Source: Ostreococcus mediterraneus (taxonomy: Eukaryota > Chlorophyta > Mamiellophyceae > Mamiellales > Bathycoccaceae). Taken from it: a DNA stretch of 64,000 bases. Shown in pieces: positions 47,781-58,400 of this stretch. Location: NCBI GenBank assembly GCA_012295225.1, contig WMKK01000012.1, positions 310,001 to 374,000 of the forward strand. The letters run 5' to 3'. The notes below the pieces were generated by a model. The model was not told where the DNA came from. It worked only from the letters and a program-made list of their open reading frames with translations, and did not search any database. The stretch's first letter is position 1, and the number at the start of each line of letters is the position of its first letter. A program made the translations under genes and the position numbers.

Positions 47781-48812
47781 ATGGCGCTGTCGCGCGAGAT
47801 GACGCACGACGCCGCAGATGCGTCGCGCGATGCGCCGCGATCCGCCGCCAGAGTTCCGCCCTCGTCGGCGTCGCCGGCGCTCGCGACCGCGCCGTTCGCC
47901 GCGTCGTCGGTGTTCGAGCACGCGAGAGCGCTTGTTGAGAGTTCGCGCGCGGCTGCCGCGGGTGGCGGCGCGGGGATCATCGCGCGTACGGCGAGCGCGC
48001 CGTTGGATCGCATCAAGCTGTTGTTTCAAGTGCAAGCGATGGCGTCGAGCGGGACTTCGGCGACGGCGTATACGGGCGTCGGTCAGGCGTTTCGGAAGAT
48101 TTATGCCGAGGAAGGGTTCTTGAGTTTTTGGAAAGGCAACGGGGTGAATGTGATTCGAGTGGCGCCGTATGCGGCGGCGCAGTTGTCGTCGAATGATTAT
48201 TATAAGAGCTTGCTCGCGGATGAGCACGGGAAATTGACTGTGGCGCAACGGTTGATTGCTGGCGCGTGCGCGGGGATGACTGGGACTGCGATTACGCATC
48301 CGCTTGATACCGTTAGGTTGCGATTGGCGCTACCGAATCATGGATATAAGGGCATGACGCATTGCTTTGCGACGGTGCTTCGCACGGAGGGCGTGGGCGC
48401 GTTGTATAAAGGGTTGATTCCGACGCTCGCGGGCATAGCGCCGTACGCGGCGACGAATTTCGCCACGTACGATCTCGCCAAGCGTACGTACAAGGATATG
48501 ACTGGAAAGGATAACACCGCTGTATCGAACCTGTTCGTAGGTGGCGCGTCTGGGACTTTTAGCGCGACGTTGTGCTATCCTCTGGACACCATTCGCCGTC
48601 GCATGCAAATGAAGGGTAAGACGTACTCGAGCATGTGGGACGCCGTGCGCACGATTTCGCAAACGGAAGGCTTTCAAGGATTCTTTCGCGGTTGGACCGC
48701 AAACACGCTGAAAGTTGTGCCGCAGAACAGCATTCGTTTTGTGAGCTATGAAATACTGTTGAGCTTGTTGTTCAGCGAAGATGAAATCGCGGCGCGTAAA
48801 AAGAAGGCGTAA
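47781..48812 (+). CDS. SLC25 carrier, plastid/thylakoid adenylate carrier (TAAC/PAPST)-like
   Basis: 343 residues. The first ~60 residues are Ala/Ser-rich and transit-like. Three SLC25 repeats follow with PLDRIKLLFQVQ, PLDTVRLRLAL and PLDTIRRRMQMKG. FLSFWKGNGVNVIRVAPYAAAQL, GACAGMTGTAITHPLDT and APYAATNFATYDL match the group of plant thylakoid ATP/ADP (PAPS) carriers and the related CoA/ADP carriers. It is not a classical AAC, since RRRMQM replaces RRRMMM. Best inference: adenylate or PAPS exchange at plastid membranes. It lies ~4 kb from the mitochondrial AAC, but the two are too diverged to be a recent duplicate. Confidence 0.82.
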   Translation: MALSREMTHDAADASRDAPRSAARVPPSSASPALATAPFAASSVFEHARALVESSRAAAAGGGAGIIARTASAPLDRIKLLFQVQAMASSGTSATAYTGVGQAFRKIYAEEGFLSFWKGNGVNVIRVAPYAAAQLSSNDYYKSLLADEHGKLTVAQRLIAGACAGMTGTAITHPLDTVRLRLALPNHGYKGMTHCFATVLRTEGVGALYKGLIPTLAGIAPYAATNFATYDLAKRTYKDMTGKDNTAVSNLFVGGASGTFSATLCYPLDTIRRRMQMKGKTYSSMWDAVRTISQTEGFQGFFRGWTANTLKVVPQNSIRFVSYEILLSLLFSEDEIAARKKKA

Positions 48813-48999
48813 CGCAACGTTGTCACCGCCCCCCTCTATAGAGCGAAGATTAGTCATGCATCGATTCTTAGTTGATTTATGTTCGTTATAATGGGTCTGA
48901 ACTAGCGCACAGGCTTGCGACCGTTTGTATTTTATATTCATTCTTTTGATTTATTACATCTCGCTGGCGTGCTTAATTTTGCACATTTCTTCGTCTCAT

Positions 49000-51438
49000 T
49001 TACTTCCAATTCTCCACAACCTCGACGCGAGGCATGCTAAGTCGCACGTCGGTGTATCCCTCGTGCGACGGCTTCGCGTAATCTACGTTCCAGAACTCAG
49101 CCTCGTGTCTAAACGGGTTGAACGCCATGATGGATTCGCTGCGAAAGATGTCGGCGCCATCAGTCGTCCTCGTTAGCTTGACGTCGTATCCGCTCAAATG
49201 GCTCACCTTGGGCAACAGACGAATTGCGTGCTCGACAGAATGCGCCGTATCCCAGTCGTCATGGAGCGCCGCGAGATGATGCTCGCATACGAACGCAGAT
49301 CGACACAAGCGGCAACAAAACATGGTGGTGGACGACGACCACGCCTCGCATCCCGAGACGCGACACCTCTGCACGCACGGGAACACGTCCGTCGTCATCA
49401 ACTCATGCTTGGCGCGTTTACTCTTGCTCAGCCGGTGTTTGCGACGCCTCCAAATGCTTAATTCGTGCGTAGAATCACTCCAATTAGGCAGTGTGATTGT
49501 CTTTACGAGATTGAAACGTTTCGACAGTCGACGTAAAAACCGCGAACCAGCGGTGCTTCCTTGCCATTCGCCAACGACAGCGATGGAGTCGACTTTGGAA
49601 TCACGCAGATGCTCAATCGCCACATCACCATCGCGCGGTTCGCAGCAAAAGAACATTCCACTATCATTCACAACAGTATCGTCGTCGATGGTGTTTTCTG
49701 GTTCATTGCAATCCGGCGTCACGTTCGACTCGTCGAAGACTCTGACGCCGCATCGACGCAACACGTCAGTCCAATACGGCGCCCTTCGCGCGCCCGCTTC
49801 TCGCCATCCTTCGCTCGGTGCGGCATCTTTCAACGCCAGTATAGCTTCAAAGCTAGGCACCGCAGGGGCGTAGATCTGTGTGGTCCACTGTCGGCATCCC
49901 GTGCGCCATCTTCCTATGGACGCCGGGCACGGCGCGGGCGGCAGCGCCTGTGGTACACATCCTTCGCGCGACGCCGCGTGACTAAATTCAGTGCGCTTGT
50001 GATGCGCCACCGCGATAGCGTCTGCGTATTGGCGCATCAACGCATCGTATCGCGACGTTATGGCGTGTTCGGGTCCATCTTTCGCCATGATCAGCACGCC
50101 CTCGATCGTTTGCATCAACGTCACGTGTAACAACGGGTTTGGATCTTCAGAAACGAGCCGCGCGCGCTCTCGAATATCCAACGACCCGCGATATTGCTCC
50201 AATAGGCGCTGATAGTAGAACACAATTTCATCCGGTAGCGCGTGCCCTTCCATGTAAGGCATGACGTAATTCTCAATCGCGGTGACCATCTCGTTGGCAA
50301 ACGTAAAGTCGTACGCCGACGTCACGACGGTGAGGTACTCTTGGAACGTCGGACCTTGAACGCACAAATCGCACGTTTCGAAAAAGTGCGCTACAGCTCC
50401 AGCGACGATGTCCACTTCTGCACCCATAGCAAGGGCGGCGGCGGCTGGAATTTGCTCTAAGAGCGGCTTCACGCGGCATTGTTGAGCCGCAGAGTCCACC
50501 GACTCTCGTCGCTGACGTTTTGCCGCCGCGCCCGCGTCAATCGTTTGCTCTGACGCTTGCGATCCTTGCGAAGACGCCGTTTCTCGCACGTTATCACTCA
50601 CGTTATTCACCGAGCCTCGCATCGTATCACCACACACCTTCGACATGGTCATATCTTGATGATCAGCCTTCGCGTACGGCACATCAAACAACTCGTCGCT
50701 AAAATGCGGATTTCGCTGCCACTCATAGTCGACGTCCCACGGACACGTCGCGGCGCCGTCGTAAAACTCCCGTCGAATATCGCCCCCAAAATCACACATC
50801 GCATGCATCATGCCATCAAACGCCTTAATCAACTCCCTCAACGACGCGTACGAATCCTTTCCTAAAGCGCTGACTTTCGAATTCCGCAACCGAAACTTCA
50901 ACTCCTTTGTCTTTCGGTACACCTCTCGAAAGCACTCAAACGCCCAACGTCGATGTCTATACACCGTCGCACTTACTCGCAGCGCCACCAGCGCGCTCAC
51001 CATGGCATTCAAATGTATCGCCACGTGATCTCGTAGATTCAATCGCGCGTGTACGCGTCGTCCGCCGCTCATTCGTTCACGCTTTTCGCGCTCGAGCACA
51101 TCCTTGGCCGTCTCGCGCTTTGAAATCATCAATCCACACGCCTTCATCGCGCGCACGACGCCCGGCGAGTTCAAATCGAACCACGACCGATCCGGAATCA
51201 TGAATTTTGCATTCGTCCCGGCGACAATGTGCTCGTATCCGGGCGGCACGATCGTCGTCGTCGCGAAACGAGGCGCAGACGCGCCTCGATGCGCTTCGTC
51301 TGTGCTTATGAAGCGCCAACCGTGCGCGACGAACGGGGCGAAGAAACTCGCGGGTGTGGGTGCGCGCGTGGACGAATTCGAATTCGTCGACGCGACATTG
51401 TCGACGCCACCTCGCGCGCCAAGCGTCGGGCGCTCCAT
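49000..51438 (-). CDS. Large nuclear-type protein with C-terminal Cys/His cluster, function unknown
   Basis: 812 residues from the ATG at 51438, one exon. The N-terminal ~250 residues are basic and mostly helical (NLRDHVAIHLNAMVSALVAL, FECFREVYRKTKELKFRLRN). A Ser/Gln/Asn-rich linker with a KRQRRES nuclear-localisation-like string follows. Residues ~330-470 are helical. The C-terminal ~120 residues include a metal-binding-like cluster (CVQRCRVSGCEAWSSS, FCCRLCRSAFVCEHH) with at least nine Cys and several His. A palindromic E2F-type site lies 37 bp upstream of the ATG. I do not recognise the family; a cell-cycle-regulated chromatin or replication factor is a guess from the promoter and the zinc-like cluster. 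Confidence 0.75.
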   Translation of the reverse strand: MERPTLGARGGVDNVASTNSNSSTRAPTPASFFAPFVAHGWRFISTDEAHRGASAPRFATTTIVPPGYEHIVAGTNAKFMIPDRSWFDLNSPGVVRAMKACGLMISKRETAKDVLEREKRERMSGGRRVHARLNLRDHVAIHLNAMVSALVALRVSATVYRHRRWAFECFREVYRKTKELKFRLRNSKVSALGKDSYASLRELIKAFDGMMHAMCDFGGDIRREFYDGAATCPWDVDYEWQRNPHFSDELFDVPYAKADHQDMTMSKVCGDTMRGSVNNVSDNVRETASSQGSQASEQTIDAGAAAKRQRRESVDSAAQQCRVKPLLEQIPAAAALAMGAEVDIVAGAVAHFFETCDLCVQGPTFQEYLTVVTSAYDFTFANEMVTAIENYVMPYMEGHALPDEIVFYYQRLLEQYRGSLDIRERARLVSEDPNPLLHVTLMQTIEGVLIMAKDGPEHAITSRYDALMRQYADAIAVAHHKRTEFSHAASREGCVPQALPPAPCPASIGRWRTGCRQWTTQIYAPAVPSFEAILALKDAAPSEGWREAGARRAPYWTDVLRRCGVRVFDESNVTPDCNEPENTIDDDTVVNDSGMFFCCEPRDGDVAIEHLRDSKVDSIAVVGEWQGSTAGSRFLRRLSKRFNLVKTITLPNWSDSTHELSIWRRRKHRLSKSKRAKHELMTTDVFPCVQRCRVSGCEAWSSSTTMFCCRLCRSAFVCEHHLAALHDDWDTAHSVEHAIRLLPKVSHLSGYDVKLTRTTDGADIFRSESIMAFNPFRHEAEFWNVDYAKPSHEGYTDVRLSMPRVEVVENWK

Positions 51439-51474
51439 GCGCCGCTGTGTGGCGCGTGGTGCCCGGGCGAGCGG

Positions 51475-51484
51475 TTGGCGCCAA
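51475..51484. promoter_or_regulatory. Palindromic E2F-type site upstream of zinc-cluster gene
   Basis: TTGGCGCCAA; read on the minus strand it is TTTTGGCGCCAA, a perfect TTTSSCGC core, ending 37 bp before the start codon of the minus-strand gene. AT-rich flanks (AAATTTGAAAATGTTTAAATTT) separate it from upstream DNA. Confidence 0.55.
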
Positions 51485-51679
51485 AATTTGAAAATGTTTA
51501 AATTTCCGCCTGACCGAGCGGTTTTATCCCGGAAGTGGCGTGCGTGCTACTAGACTTTTTATGGTACACTGCGCTAAAGATATTCTAATAACCGGAAATT
51601 CGAGACGAGGCGCGAGTTCTACACGTCACGGCGCTCCAGAGCGCGGCTTTGTTCATTCTGCGACGCTCGGCTGAGGCGG

Positions 51680-52159
51680 TTAAGCTCCGGCGCGCACGAG
51701 CTCGACGACGCCCATGGAATTCTCTACCGTTCCGAACGCTCGCGGCGGCCAGACGCGCACCCATGCGCGACCTAAAATCATATCCTCTGGCACGGGCCCG
51801 TAGTCGCGGCTATCGGTGCTGTTTAATGGGTTATCACCTTGGAGCCACACGCTTCCCGCCGGCACCGACACCCGACGAGTTCTCAACTTAAAATTTCTCC
51901 CATATGAGTACGGCACGTCGATGACGTCCCCGCCTAAACCTACCGCGCGCTTAAACACCAACTGCGTCGGGTTCGTCGGCGACGTCGCGAGCACGACGTC
52001 ACCTCTGCGCGGCGTTCGACCCTTCGCCGCGCTCAACCGTTCCACGAGCACGACGTCTCCGCTCGGATTAAACGTCGGCATCATGCTCGGACCAACGCAC
52101 AGAGTCAAGTCCACGACGTGCGTCTTAATCGCCGTCATCCAAATCACCACTCGCGCCAT
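51680..52159 (-). CDS. IMP1: Mitochondrial inner membrane peptidase, catalytic subunit (IMP1/IMP2-like)
   Basis: Signal-peptidase-I family protease removing sorting signals of intermembrane-space proteins. 159 residues from the ATG at 52159; the longer frame begins with GTG. The catalytic Ser is in LCVGPSMMPTFN, the catalytic Lys in LVFKRAVGLGGDVI, and the box E region is GDNPLNSTDSRDYGPVP. A short N-terminal hydrophobic helix (MARVVIWMTAIKTHVVDLTL) would anchor it. Length matches IMP1 (about 160-190). IMP2 is the alternative. Divergent from the STN7-like kinase. Confidence 0.9.
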   Translation of the reverse strand: MARVVIWMTAIKTHVVDLTLCVGPSMMPTFNPSGDVVLVERLSAAKGRTPRRGDVVLATSPTNPTQLVFKRAVGLGGDVIDVPYSYGRNFKLRTRRVSVPAGSVWLQGDNPLNSTDSRDYGPVPEDMILGRAWVRVWPPRAFGTVENSMGVVELVRAGA

Positions 52160-52512
52160 CTGCGCACGCGCGCGTTCATTCGTGCACCAGTCAGTCGTCC
52201 GCGCGAACACACACTCGCTGTCGCTGTCGCGCACGAGAACGCCTCATCGACGCACCTCCGCCGCGTGTCGGCGCACATCGCCGAACGCCCGTCGCCAAAC
52301 CATCGCCCTCGTGCGCGACGATGCCTTCGCGCACGCGTCCGCCGCTCGCCCTCGCGCGTCGTCGTGAAATGCCGCGTAGCTCGAACGCGTGACGTGGACA
52401 ACAACCCCAAGCCGCCCGATTCGGGCGGCCCGAATCGTGACTGTACGACGCTCGCACGCCACGAGCCAGAGCCTTTTCGCGGTCGACGAGTGCGAGCACG
52501 CGCGCACCACCC
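52160..52512. other. Divergent promoter, IMP1 / STN7-like kinase
   Basis: 353 bp. Mostly GC-rich and featureless except for two overlapping palindromes at 52411-52437 (annotated separately). Confidence 0.5.
52411..52437. promoter_or_regulatory. Two overlapping palindromes with repeated CCCGA/TCGGG half-sites
   Basis: GCCGCCCGA-T-TCGGGCGGC (52411-52429, 9-bp arms) overlaps CGATTCGGGC-G-GCCCGAATCG (52417-52437, 10-bp arms). Three half-sites of one motif are thus arranged alternately, about 75-100 bp before the kinase start codon. A plausible dimeric regulator site. Confidence 0.5.
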
Positions 52513-54324
52513 ATGGCGCGCGCGGCGATGACGACGATGACGACATCGACGACGGCGACGACGACGCCACGCGCGAGGCGTGAAAGTGGAAGTGGATATA
52601 CATCATCGTTCGCGCGAGCTCCGGTGGTAACGACGGCGACGGTGGCGCCGATGGCGGGCGCGAACGCGCGCGAACGCGACGATGTGAACGATCGAACTCG
52701 CGTGCGCTCGCGCGCGATGGAGTTCCACGAGGCGTCGCGCGTGCTCGGGGACTTGGCCGTGGGCGTAGGGCTGCCGTGCACGGTGCAAAACTGCGGGGAC
52801 GCGATCTATCGCTCGACGCTCGATGCGGAATTGCGACGGGAAATTGCACCGCTTCTGACGCCGGCTGGAGGGGCGATTTTAGCGGCGTTGGCGACGTATG
52901 GGTTGATCACGCCGGGCGTGGTGCCGGGATTTTTAGATTATTTTGTCATTCGGCCGCTTTCGGGGACGCTTCGCAAGTCGTATTCGTTGGATGACTTTGT
53001 GCTGGGGAAGAAACTCGGCGAGGGTGGATTTGGAGTGGTGTACTACGCCGAGGGCGTGAGTGACGGCAAATCTTACGTGCTGAAGCGATGCAGTGATTAT
53101 GGTGAGGCGGAGATGTGGATGAATGAACGAGTGCAAATTGCGTGCGCGGGGGCATGCGCGGATTTTGTCACGTCGTTCGCTGGACCGCCGGTGAAAAGAG
53201 GTGAGGACGACTCGCTTTGGCTGGTGTGGAAGTATGAAGGGTCATCGACATTGTTTGAGTTGATGAAGGACAAGAGTTTTCCATACAACGTGGAGCCGTA
53301 TCTGTTTCCAGGGGGTGAAGTTCCGGGAGACTTGCCGCCGGGGACGCGCCGTACGGCGATGATTATCGGCAAAGTTTTGGATCAAATTCTTGACTCATTG
53401 GCGCGTATTCATAACACTGGTATCGTTCATCGTGACGTCAAGCCAGAGAACATTTTGTTCGATGAAAGTTCGGGGAAGTTTCGCTTAATCGACCTCGGGG
53501 CGGCGGCAGATTTGAGATATGGCGAGAATTATTCGCCCAAAGATTTCATTTTTGACCCTCGCTTCAAGGCGCCTGAAGAGTACATCATGAGTAGACAGAC
53601 CCCGGAGGCGCCTGTTCTTCCCTTAGCACTAGCGCTGTCGCCCGTTCTGTGGCAGCTGAACCTCCCCGATCGGTTTGACATGTATAGCACGGGGGTGATG
53701 TTGCTCCAAATGTGCATCCCAGGGCTTCGTGGCGACAATGAATTGATCAAGTTCCGCCGTGCGCTCGAAGAAAACGACAACGACTTGACGGCTTGGAGAA
53801 ATAGCCTTCCACCGCGTCAAGCGGCAAAATTTGCCGATGGATTTGCCGTTCTCGATTTGGACGACCGCGCGGGTTGGCGCTTGGTGAAGCAACTCATGGC
53901 GACGCAAGGGAGCGCACGACCTGGCGCACTCGGCGCTCGCGGCTCGCGATTCGTGCAAGGCAGAAGCGGCTTCTTGGACGTTGCCGAAAAGTTGTTCCCC
54001 CTTCCTGAAGAAGGCGAGCAAGGCGAGAATGATGGGTTTGGTAAATGGTTACTCTTCCGCGTCGCTCGAAGCGGCACGCGAAAAGAGGGCGGTTTCACCG
54101 AGGCGCAGCTTCGCGAGTTTGAGGAAGAGGGTGATATTAAAGAAGAAGGTGATGGTCGAAAGTATCTCGGCATGGTCGCCACAGAAACTTTGGCAAGCTA
54201 TGGCGTGGACAAGGTTGAGCGTACAATTGACCGCAAGGGTACAAAACAGAAAAAACCAGGCGGCTTCAACTTTGGAGATTTAGCGGACAAGTTCTCTAGC
54301 GTGTTGAACTCGGATGACGAGTAA
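52513..54324 (+). CDS. Thylakoid state-transition kinase, STN7/Stt7-like
   Basis: Ser/Thr kinase that phosphorylates LHCII or PSII proteins according to plastoquinone redox state. 603 residues. The transit-like N-terminus is Thr/Ala/Arg-rich. A lumenal segment has the redox pair Cys89/Cys94 (LPCTVQNCGD), conserved in Stt7/STN7. A membrane span follows (GAILAALATYGLITPGVV). Kinase motifs: LGEGGFGVVY, VLKR for the ATP Lys, HRDVKPENI, and DLGAAAD in place of DFG, a known feature of this family. A charged C-terminal tail ends LADKFSSVLNSDDE. STN8/STL1-type is the alternative assignment. The ATG at 52513 is taken; later in-frame Met codons at ~47 and ~69 are possible starts. Confidence 0.88.
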   Translation: MARAAMTTMTTSTTATTTPRARRESGSGYTSSFARAPVVTTATVAPMAGANARERDDVNDRTRVRSRAMEFHEASRVLGDLAVGVGLPCTVQNCGDAIYRSTLDAELRREIAPLLTPAGGAILAALATYGLITPGVVPGFLDYFVIRPLSGTLRKSYSLDDFVLGKKLGEGGFGVVYYAEGVSDGKSYVLKRCSDYGEAEMWMNERVQIACAGACADFVTSFAGPPVKRGEDDSLWLVWKYEGSSTLFELMKDKSFPYNVEPYLFPGGEVPGDLPPGTRRTAMIIGKVLDQILDSLARIHNTGIVHRDVKPENILFDESSGKFRLIDLGAAADLRYGENYSPKDFIFDPRFKAPEEYIMSRQTPEAPVLPLALALSPVLWQLNLPDRFDMYSTGVMLLQMCIPGLRGDNELIKFRRALEENDNDLTAWRNSLPPRQAAKFADGFAVLDLDDRAGWRLVKQLMATQGSARPGALGARGSRFVQGRSGFLDVAEKLFPLPEEGEQGENDGFGKWLLFRVARSGTRKEGGFTEAQLREFEEEGDIKEEGDGRKYLGMVATETLASYGVDKVERTIDRKGTKQKKPGGFNFGDLADKFSSVLNSDDE

Positions 54325-54386
54325 GCACGACACAACATTATATCTATTTTTTTATTGACAAACACTTATTGAAAATACGTTTTACT

Positions 54387-55298
54387 TTACATCGGCGTCC
54401 TCTTTTGAAGTGTGATGAACAAGCGGTCGTCGTCGTCGTTATCGAACGGCTGACCGTCGCCAAACAACCCAGACTCCTCGCAACATTCATAAAACGTTGC
54501 GAGTTGCCCCCAGTCCCCGCGATCCTCAAACCCAATCACAATCGCGGTGTTTTCGTCCGCGAGCGCCGCCATGGTATCCCCGAGCGCGCGCATCGTCGTC
54601 TTGTTCTGCGAATACATGATATCGCTACCGATGATCATGTGCGGCTTCTCCGCGAGCGATTCCACGAACGCTACAACCTCATTCCAATCCCCAAACGGCG
54701 CGTTCACGTCATCATCGCTATCATCGCTATCCGCGACGCGTTCAACGCCTGGTTTAATCGCCCATCCAAGCCTTCTCGCCTCGGCATTCGTCATTCCGCT
54801 CGCCTCGACGTTTGCCGCCAACAACTCCATGGTTTCATCCGTCAGCGTCACCTTTTTCGCCCCCAGCGCAGCGACGACGATGCCAAACAACCCCGCCCCA
54901 GCACCAATCTCCAACACGCTCGTGTGCTCGGTGACCACCCCGCGTCGGGCTAATTCGCAAATCTCCGCCCTCGACAACGTCGTCGTCCTCTCGCTCGCCG
55001 TCGCAGCCGTCGCGTGCTCCGCCTCCGCGCGCTCCAACGTCTTCGCGCACACATACCTCGCCGTGACGTACGCCATGGGCCAAATCACGCTCGACGTATC
55101 TCCACAAAACTTATCGCTTTGCGACCCGCGCTGGGCGATCGTCACGCAATCGCTCACTCGCGCTTCATCATCCCCGCGCTGGCGCCGCACCACTTCGAGC
55201 GCGCGATGGGTAAACGTCACCACCGCCGCGCGCTGGTCCACGCCGTGAATGCGCGCCCAGTCCGCATCGGTCTCTCGCGTGTCATTCGCCGACGCCAT
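54387..55298 (-). CDS. METTL21/FAM86-type protein methyltransferase (Methyltransf_16)
   Basis: 303 residues. Class I SAM fold: motif I SVLEIGAGAGLFGIVVAALGAKKVTLTD, preceded by SSVIWPMAYVTARYV, the W-P-A-type start of the Methyltransf_16 family. The post-I and motif II region is PHMIIGSDIMYSQN, close to the family's DxxY motif. Members methylate lysine in chaperones, eEF2, eEF1A and other proteins; the substrate cannot be read from sequence. The stop overlaps a TGTAA on this strand. Only 62 bp separate it from the convergent kinase gene, and 104 bp from the divergent NAA25 gene. Confidence 0.85.
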   Translation of the reverse strand: MASANDTRETDADWARIHGVDQRAAVVTFTHRALEVVRRQRGDDEARVSDCVTIAQRGSQSDKFCGDTSSVIWPMAYVTARYVCAKTLERAEAEHATAATASERTTTLSRAEICELARRGVVTEHTSVLEIGAGAGLFGIVVAALGAKKVTLTDETMELLAANVEASGMTNAEARRLGWAIKPGVERVADSDDSDDDVNAPFGDWNEVVAFVESLAEKPHMIIGSDIMYSQNKTTMRALGDTMAALADENTAIVIGFEDRGDWGQLATFYECCEESGLFGDGQPFDNDDDDRLFITLQKRTPM

Positions 55299-55402
55299 GC
55301 CGCGCGACGATCGATTGCGCGCGTCGATCGCCGACGAATGGCGTCGATGTGTGCGCGTCAGCTACCTTGGCGTCAGTGTGCGGCTCATCATTCGTCGCAG
55401 TC

Positions 55403-58400
55403 ATGTCGTCGATGAGCGCCAAACTCGCCGCCAAGCACGCCAAGACGCTGCCGCCTTCCGAGCTCTCGCGCGTGCTCCGCGGCGCGTACGAGGCGATCGA
55501 TGGGGACGACCCGCAGACGTGCGCGCGCATCGCAACGACGGCGCTGAAAAAGTACCCTCGGTTACAAATCGCGCGCGTGCTCCGCGCCCTCGCGCGCGTG
55601 CGCATGGGCGTTCACGACTACAACGTAGCCTTTGATGAGGTGTGCGCCGTTCGCGATGAGGGCGTGGTGGATGGAAGCGTCTTGCGCGCGGTGTTGATGT
55701 TTTTCAGGGAAGTGGACGCGCCCGAGGAGGCGCGCGAGACGCTCGAGCTCGTGACGACGTCCAATCCAACGAATATAGACGGATTACAGAGCCTATTCAT
55801 GGAGTACGTGCGAGAACGTATGTTTCGTGACGCACAGGTGTGCGCGATGAAGATGTATAAGACGACGCAGGATGCGAGACATGTGCTCTGGGCGACGACG
55901 TGCATGCTGTCGCAAGGCGAAGACGAAGGCGCGGATATAGACGAAGACGCGTTCGGCGATCGCTTACAAAAGGCACCAAAGATGTCGTCGGAGTCATTAT
56001 TGGCACTCGCTAAAGGTATGCTTGGGAAATTGTGCGAGAAAGGGGAGATTAAGGAGTATGATGCGCTGGCATTGTACGCGCGGACGTTGGCGACGTCGGG
56101 CGAGCGGGACAAAGCGTACGACGTTGTGGCGTCCGCGTTGGGCGATACGTGCATTTCGATGCCGATTGAGCGCGAGCGCATGCGAGCACAATATGCTCTG
56201 GCGTGTGGGAAACGCGCTGAGGCGCGCGCGCACCATGAAAAGGTGTTGGAGATGGCGCCAGATGATTGGGATTCTATGAACGCCGCGTTGGATTTACTCG
56301 CCGAAGACGAAGACGCCGCCGCGCTGGCGAAATTGTGCAAGGATATGCAAGTTTTAGGTTTAGGAGCGACGGATCGCATAGATGGCGATAGCGCGGAGGT
56401 ATTGTCGCGCGTGCCTGTGGTACGCGTGCCACAAAAGGCGATAAATGCGGCGAAAGCGACGGAGTTCGTGGAGTCGCTCGTCGCCAAAGTCGACGAAGGC
56501 GGCGGCGAACGCGTCGTCGGTCGCGGCGCGTATCTCCTCCGAGTCGAGCTCAAATACAGACTTTTAGACGATGCCGACGAGTCTAGTGCTATGTCATTCG
56601 CGGAATCTATCGCGGCGTACCATGAACGATTCGGATCATGGAATAGCTGCGCGCAAGATTTACGTCGCTACGCTTCGGCGCTCGGCGGCGGAACGCTCGA
56701 ACGCGCTCGATCCTGGCTCGTCGACGAGCTCCACGCTCGCGCAGGGGCGTGCGCGGACGCCGTGCGAACCGCAAACGAAGAATCAGAAAAGCTAAAACTG
56801 TTACGCCGCGAAACATCGGCGCTGATAATATGTGCCGACGCGAACGAGTACGGCGCGTCGTGGAGCAACACGAATGCTCGCCGGGACGTTCCCGTCGGTC
56901 GCGGCCGCGACATCGCGCGCTCAATGATGGCTTCGTATCACACGTACAGACCTCAACTCACGCGCACAGATCCTCGGGAATATTTACCGATTGATATCTT
57001 CCCCTACTTGGCGTCTCGGGCGTTAGTTGCCGAAGGCGCGGCGAGCAAAGCCGCGGGCGACGACGACGGTTGCGTCGAGGCGCTCGTCTCCGCCGCGGCT
57101 TTGCTCGAGATTGGTTTGAAACACAGCCCACACAACGCATCGATGTTGTTCGATCTAGCCGCGTTGTACATGCTTCTCGGGGCGTCGAATAAAACCTTGC
57201 TCATCTTGCGCAAGCTCGACGTCAAGCACATTCAAATGTCGACGTTGATGCAGCACTTTCTTCCGGCGTGGGTCGGCGGCGCCTCCGAAGCCGAAGTGAA
57301 CAATGTGCACACGCGACTCGATTACCTCGAACGTGAAATCGAGAACGACGTCGATAAGAGCATCGTTGCCGCATTCATCAATGGCAAGTACACCAAGTGT
57401 CTGGAGTTTACGACGTTTCGCCGCACGCTCGGCTCGGCGCACTCGCTCGCGAGCGCCTCGACGCAGCACGCGTGGGCGTCGTACGCCAATCTCTTGGCGC
57501 AAGACCCGAGCACCACGCGCGGGCATCCACTCGGCCCAGAGACGTCAGAATTTTCAAAGGCGTTGTTGATGGCGTGCCTGCAATCGCTCGATCTGTCCCA
57601 ACGTAATTTACGTCACTACAGGGCGCGCGATGACGACGGGTGGACGTACGTGGACGATTTGAAGACAAACCCGAGCTGGTTGTCGCCCTTCATCGGCGAC
57701 CCGGCGCTCGCGGCGTGCGATTGGTGGGCGTCTCCGATCGAACGCGACGTACTCGACCCAAAATATGAATGGTTTTATGCCGGTGCGCGTGATACGCTGC
57801 GTCGACGGGTGTTGCTCGCGCGCTCGATGAAGGCGCGAAACGACGATTCGAGCGCCGAGCTCGACGCCGCTCGGGACGAGCGCGAGAAACTTTTAGCCGC
57901 ACACTCCACGCACGATGAACGCAGTGAGCAATCGCGCAACGCGCGGGCGTTAGACTTTGCATTGATTGACGATGTAACGTCGTCGTCGTCGACGACGAGG
58001 ACGACGACGTTAAGCGTCGAGGATGCGTTTGAGCAGACGTGCCGAGCGCCCATCGCCGCGCTCAGCAAACCGACGCCGCTCGGCGTCCTCGCTCGAGGCT
58101 TCGTCTCAGCGGCGTTCCACGCGAGCTCTTATGCCCAGTACATACGCTTGGCGCGGCACACGAAGAAAGCATCTTCACGCCTCGACGCCAAGGTGACGAC
58201 CGCGGCCGGCGAACTCGCAGTCGCCGCCAAGGCGAGCCAAAAAGCGTGCGAGAAATGGCTCCGCGCGCCGCGCGAGTCGAGCGACGCGGTCACGTCGTGG
58301 TATGCCGCGAACGGCGCACCCATCGATGACGACACGCGCGAGGTGATAGAAGACGTCATGCGCGAGGCGTATAAATCACTCATCAGTACGCTCTCGCGTA

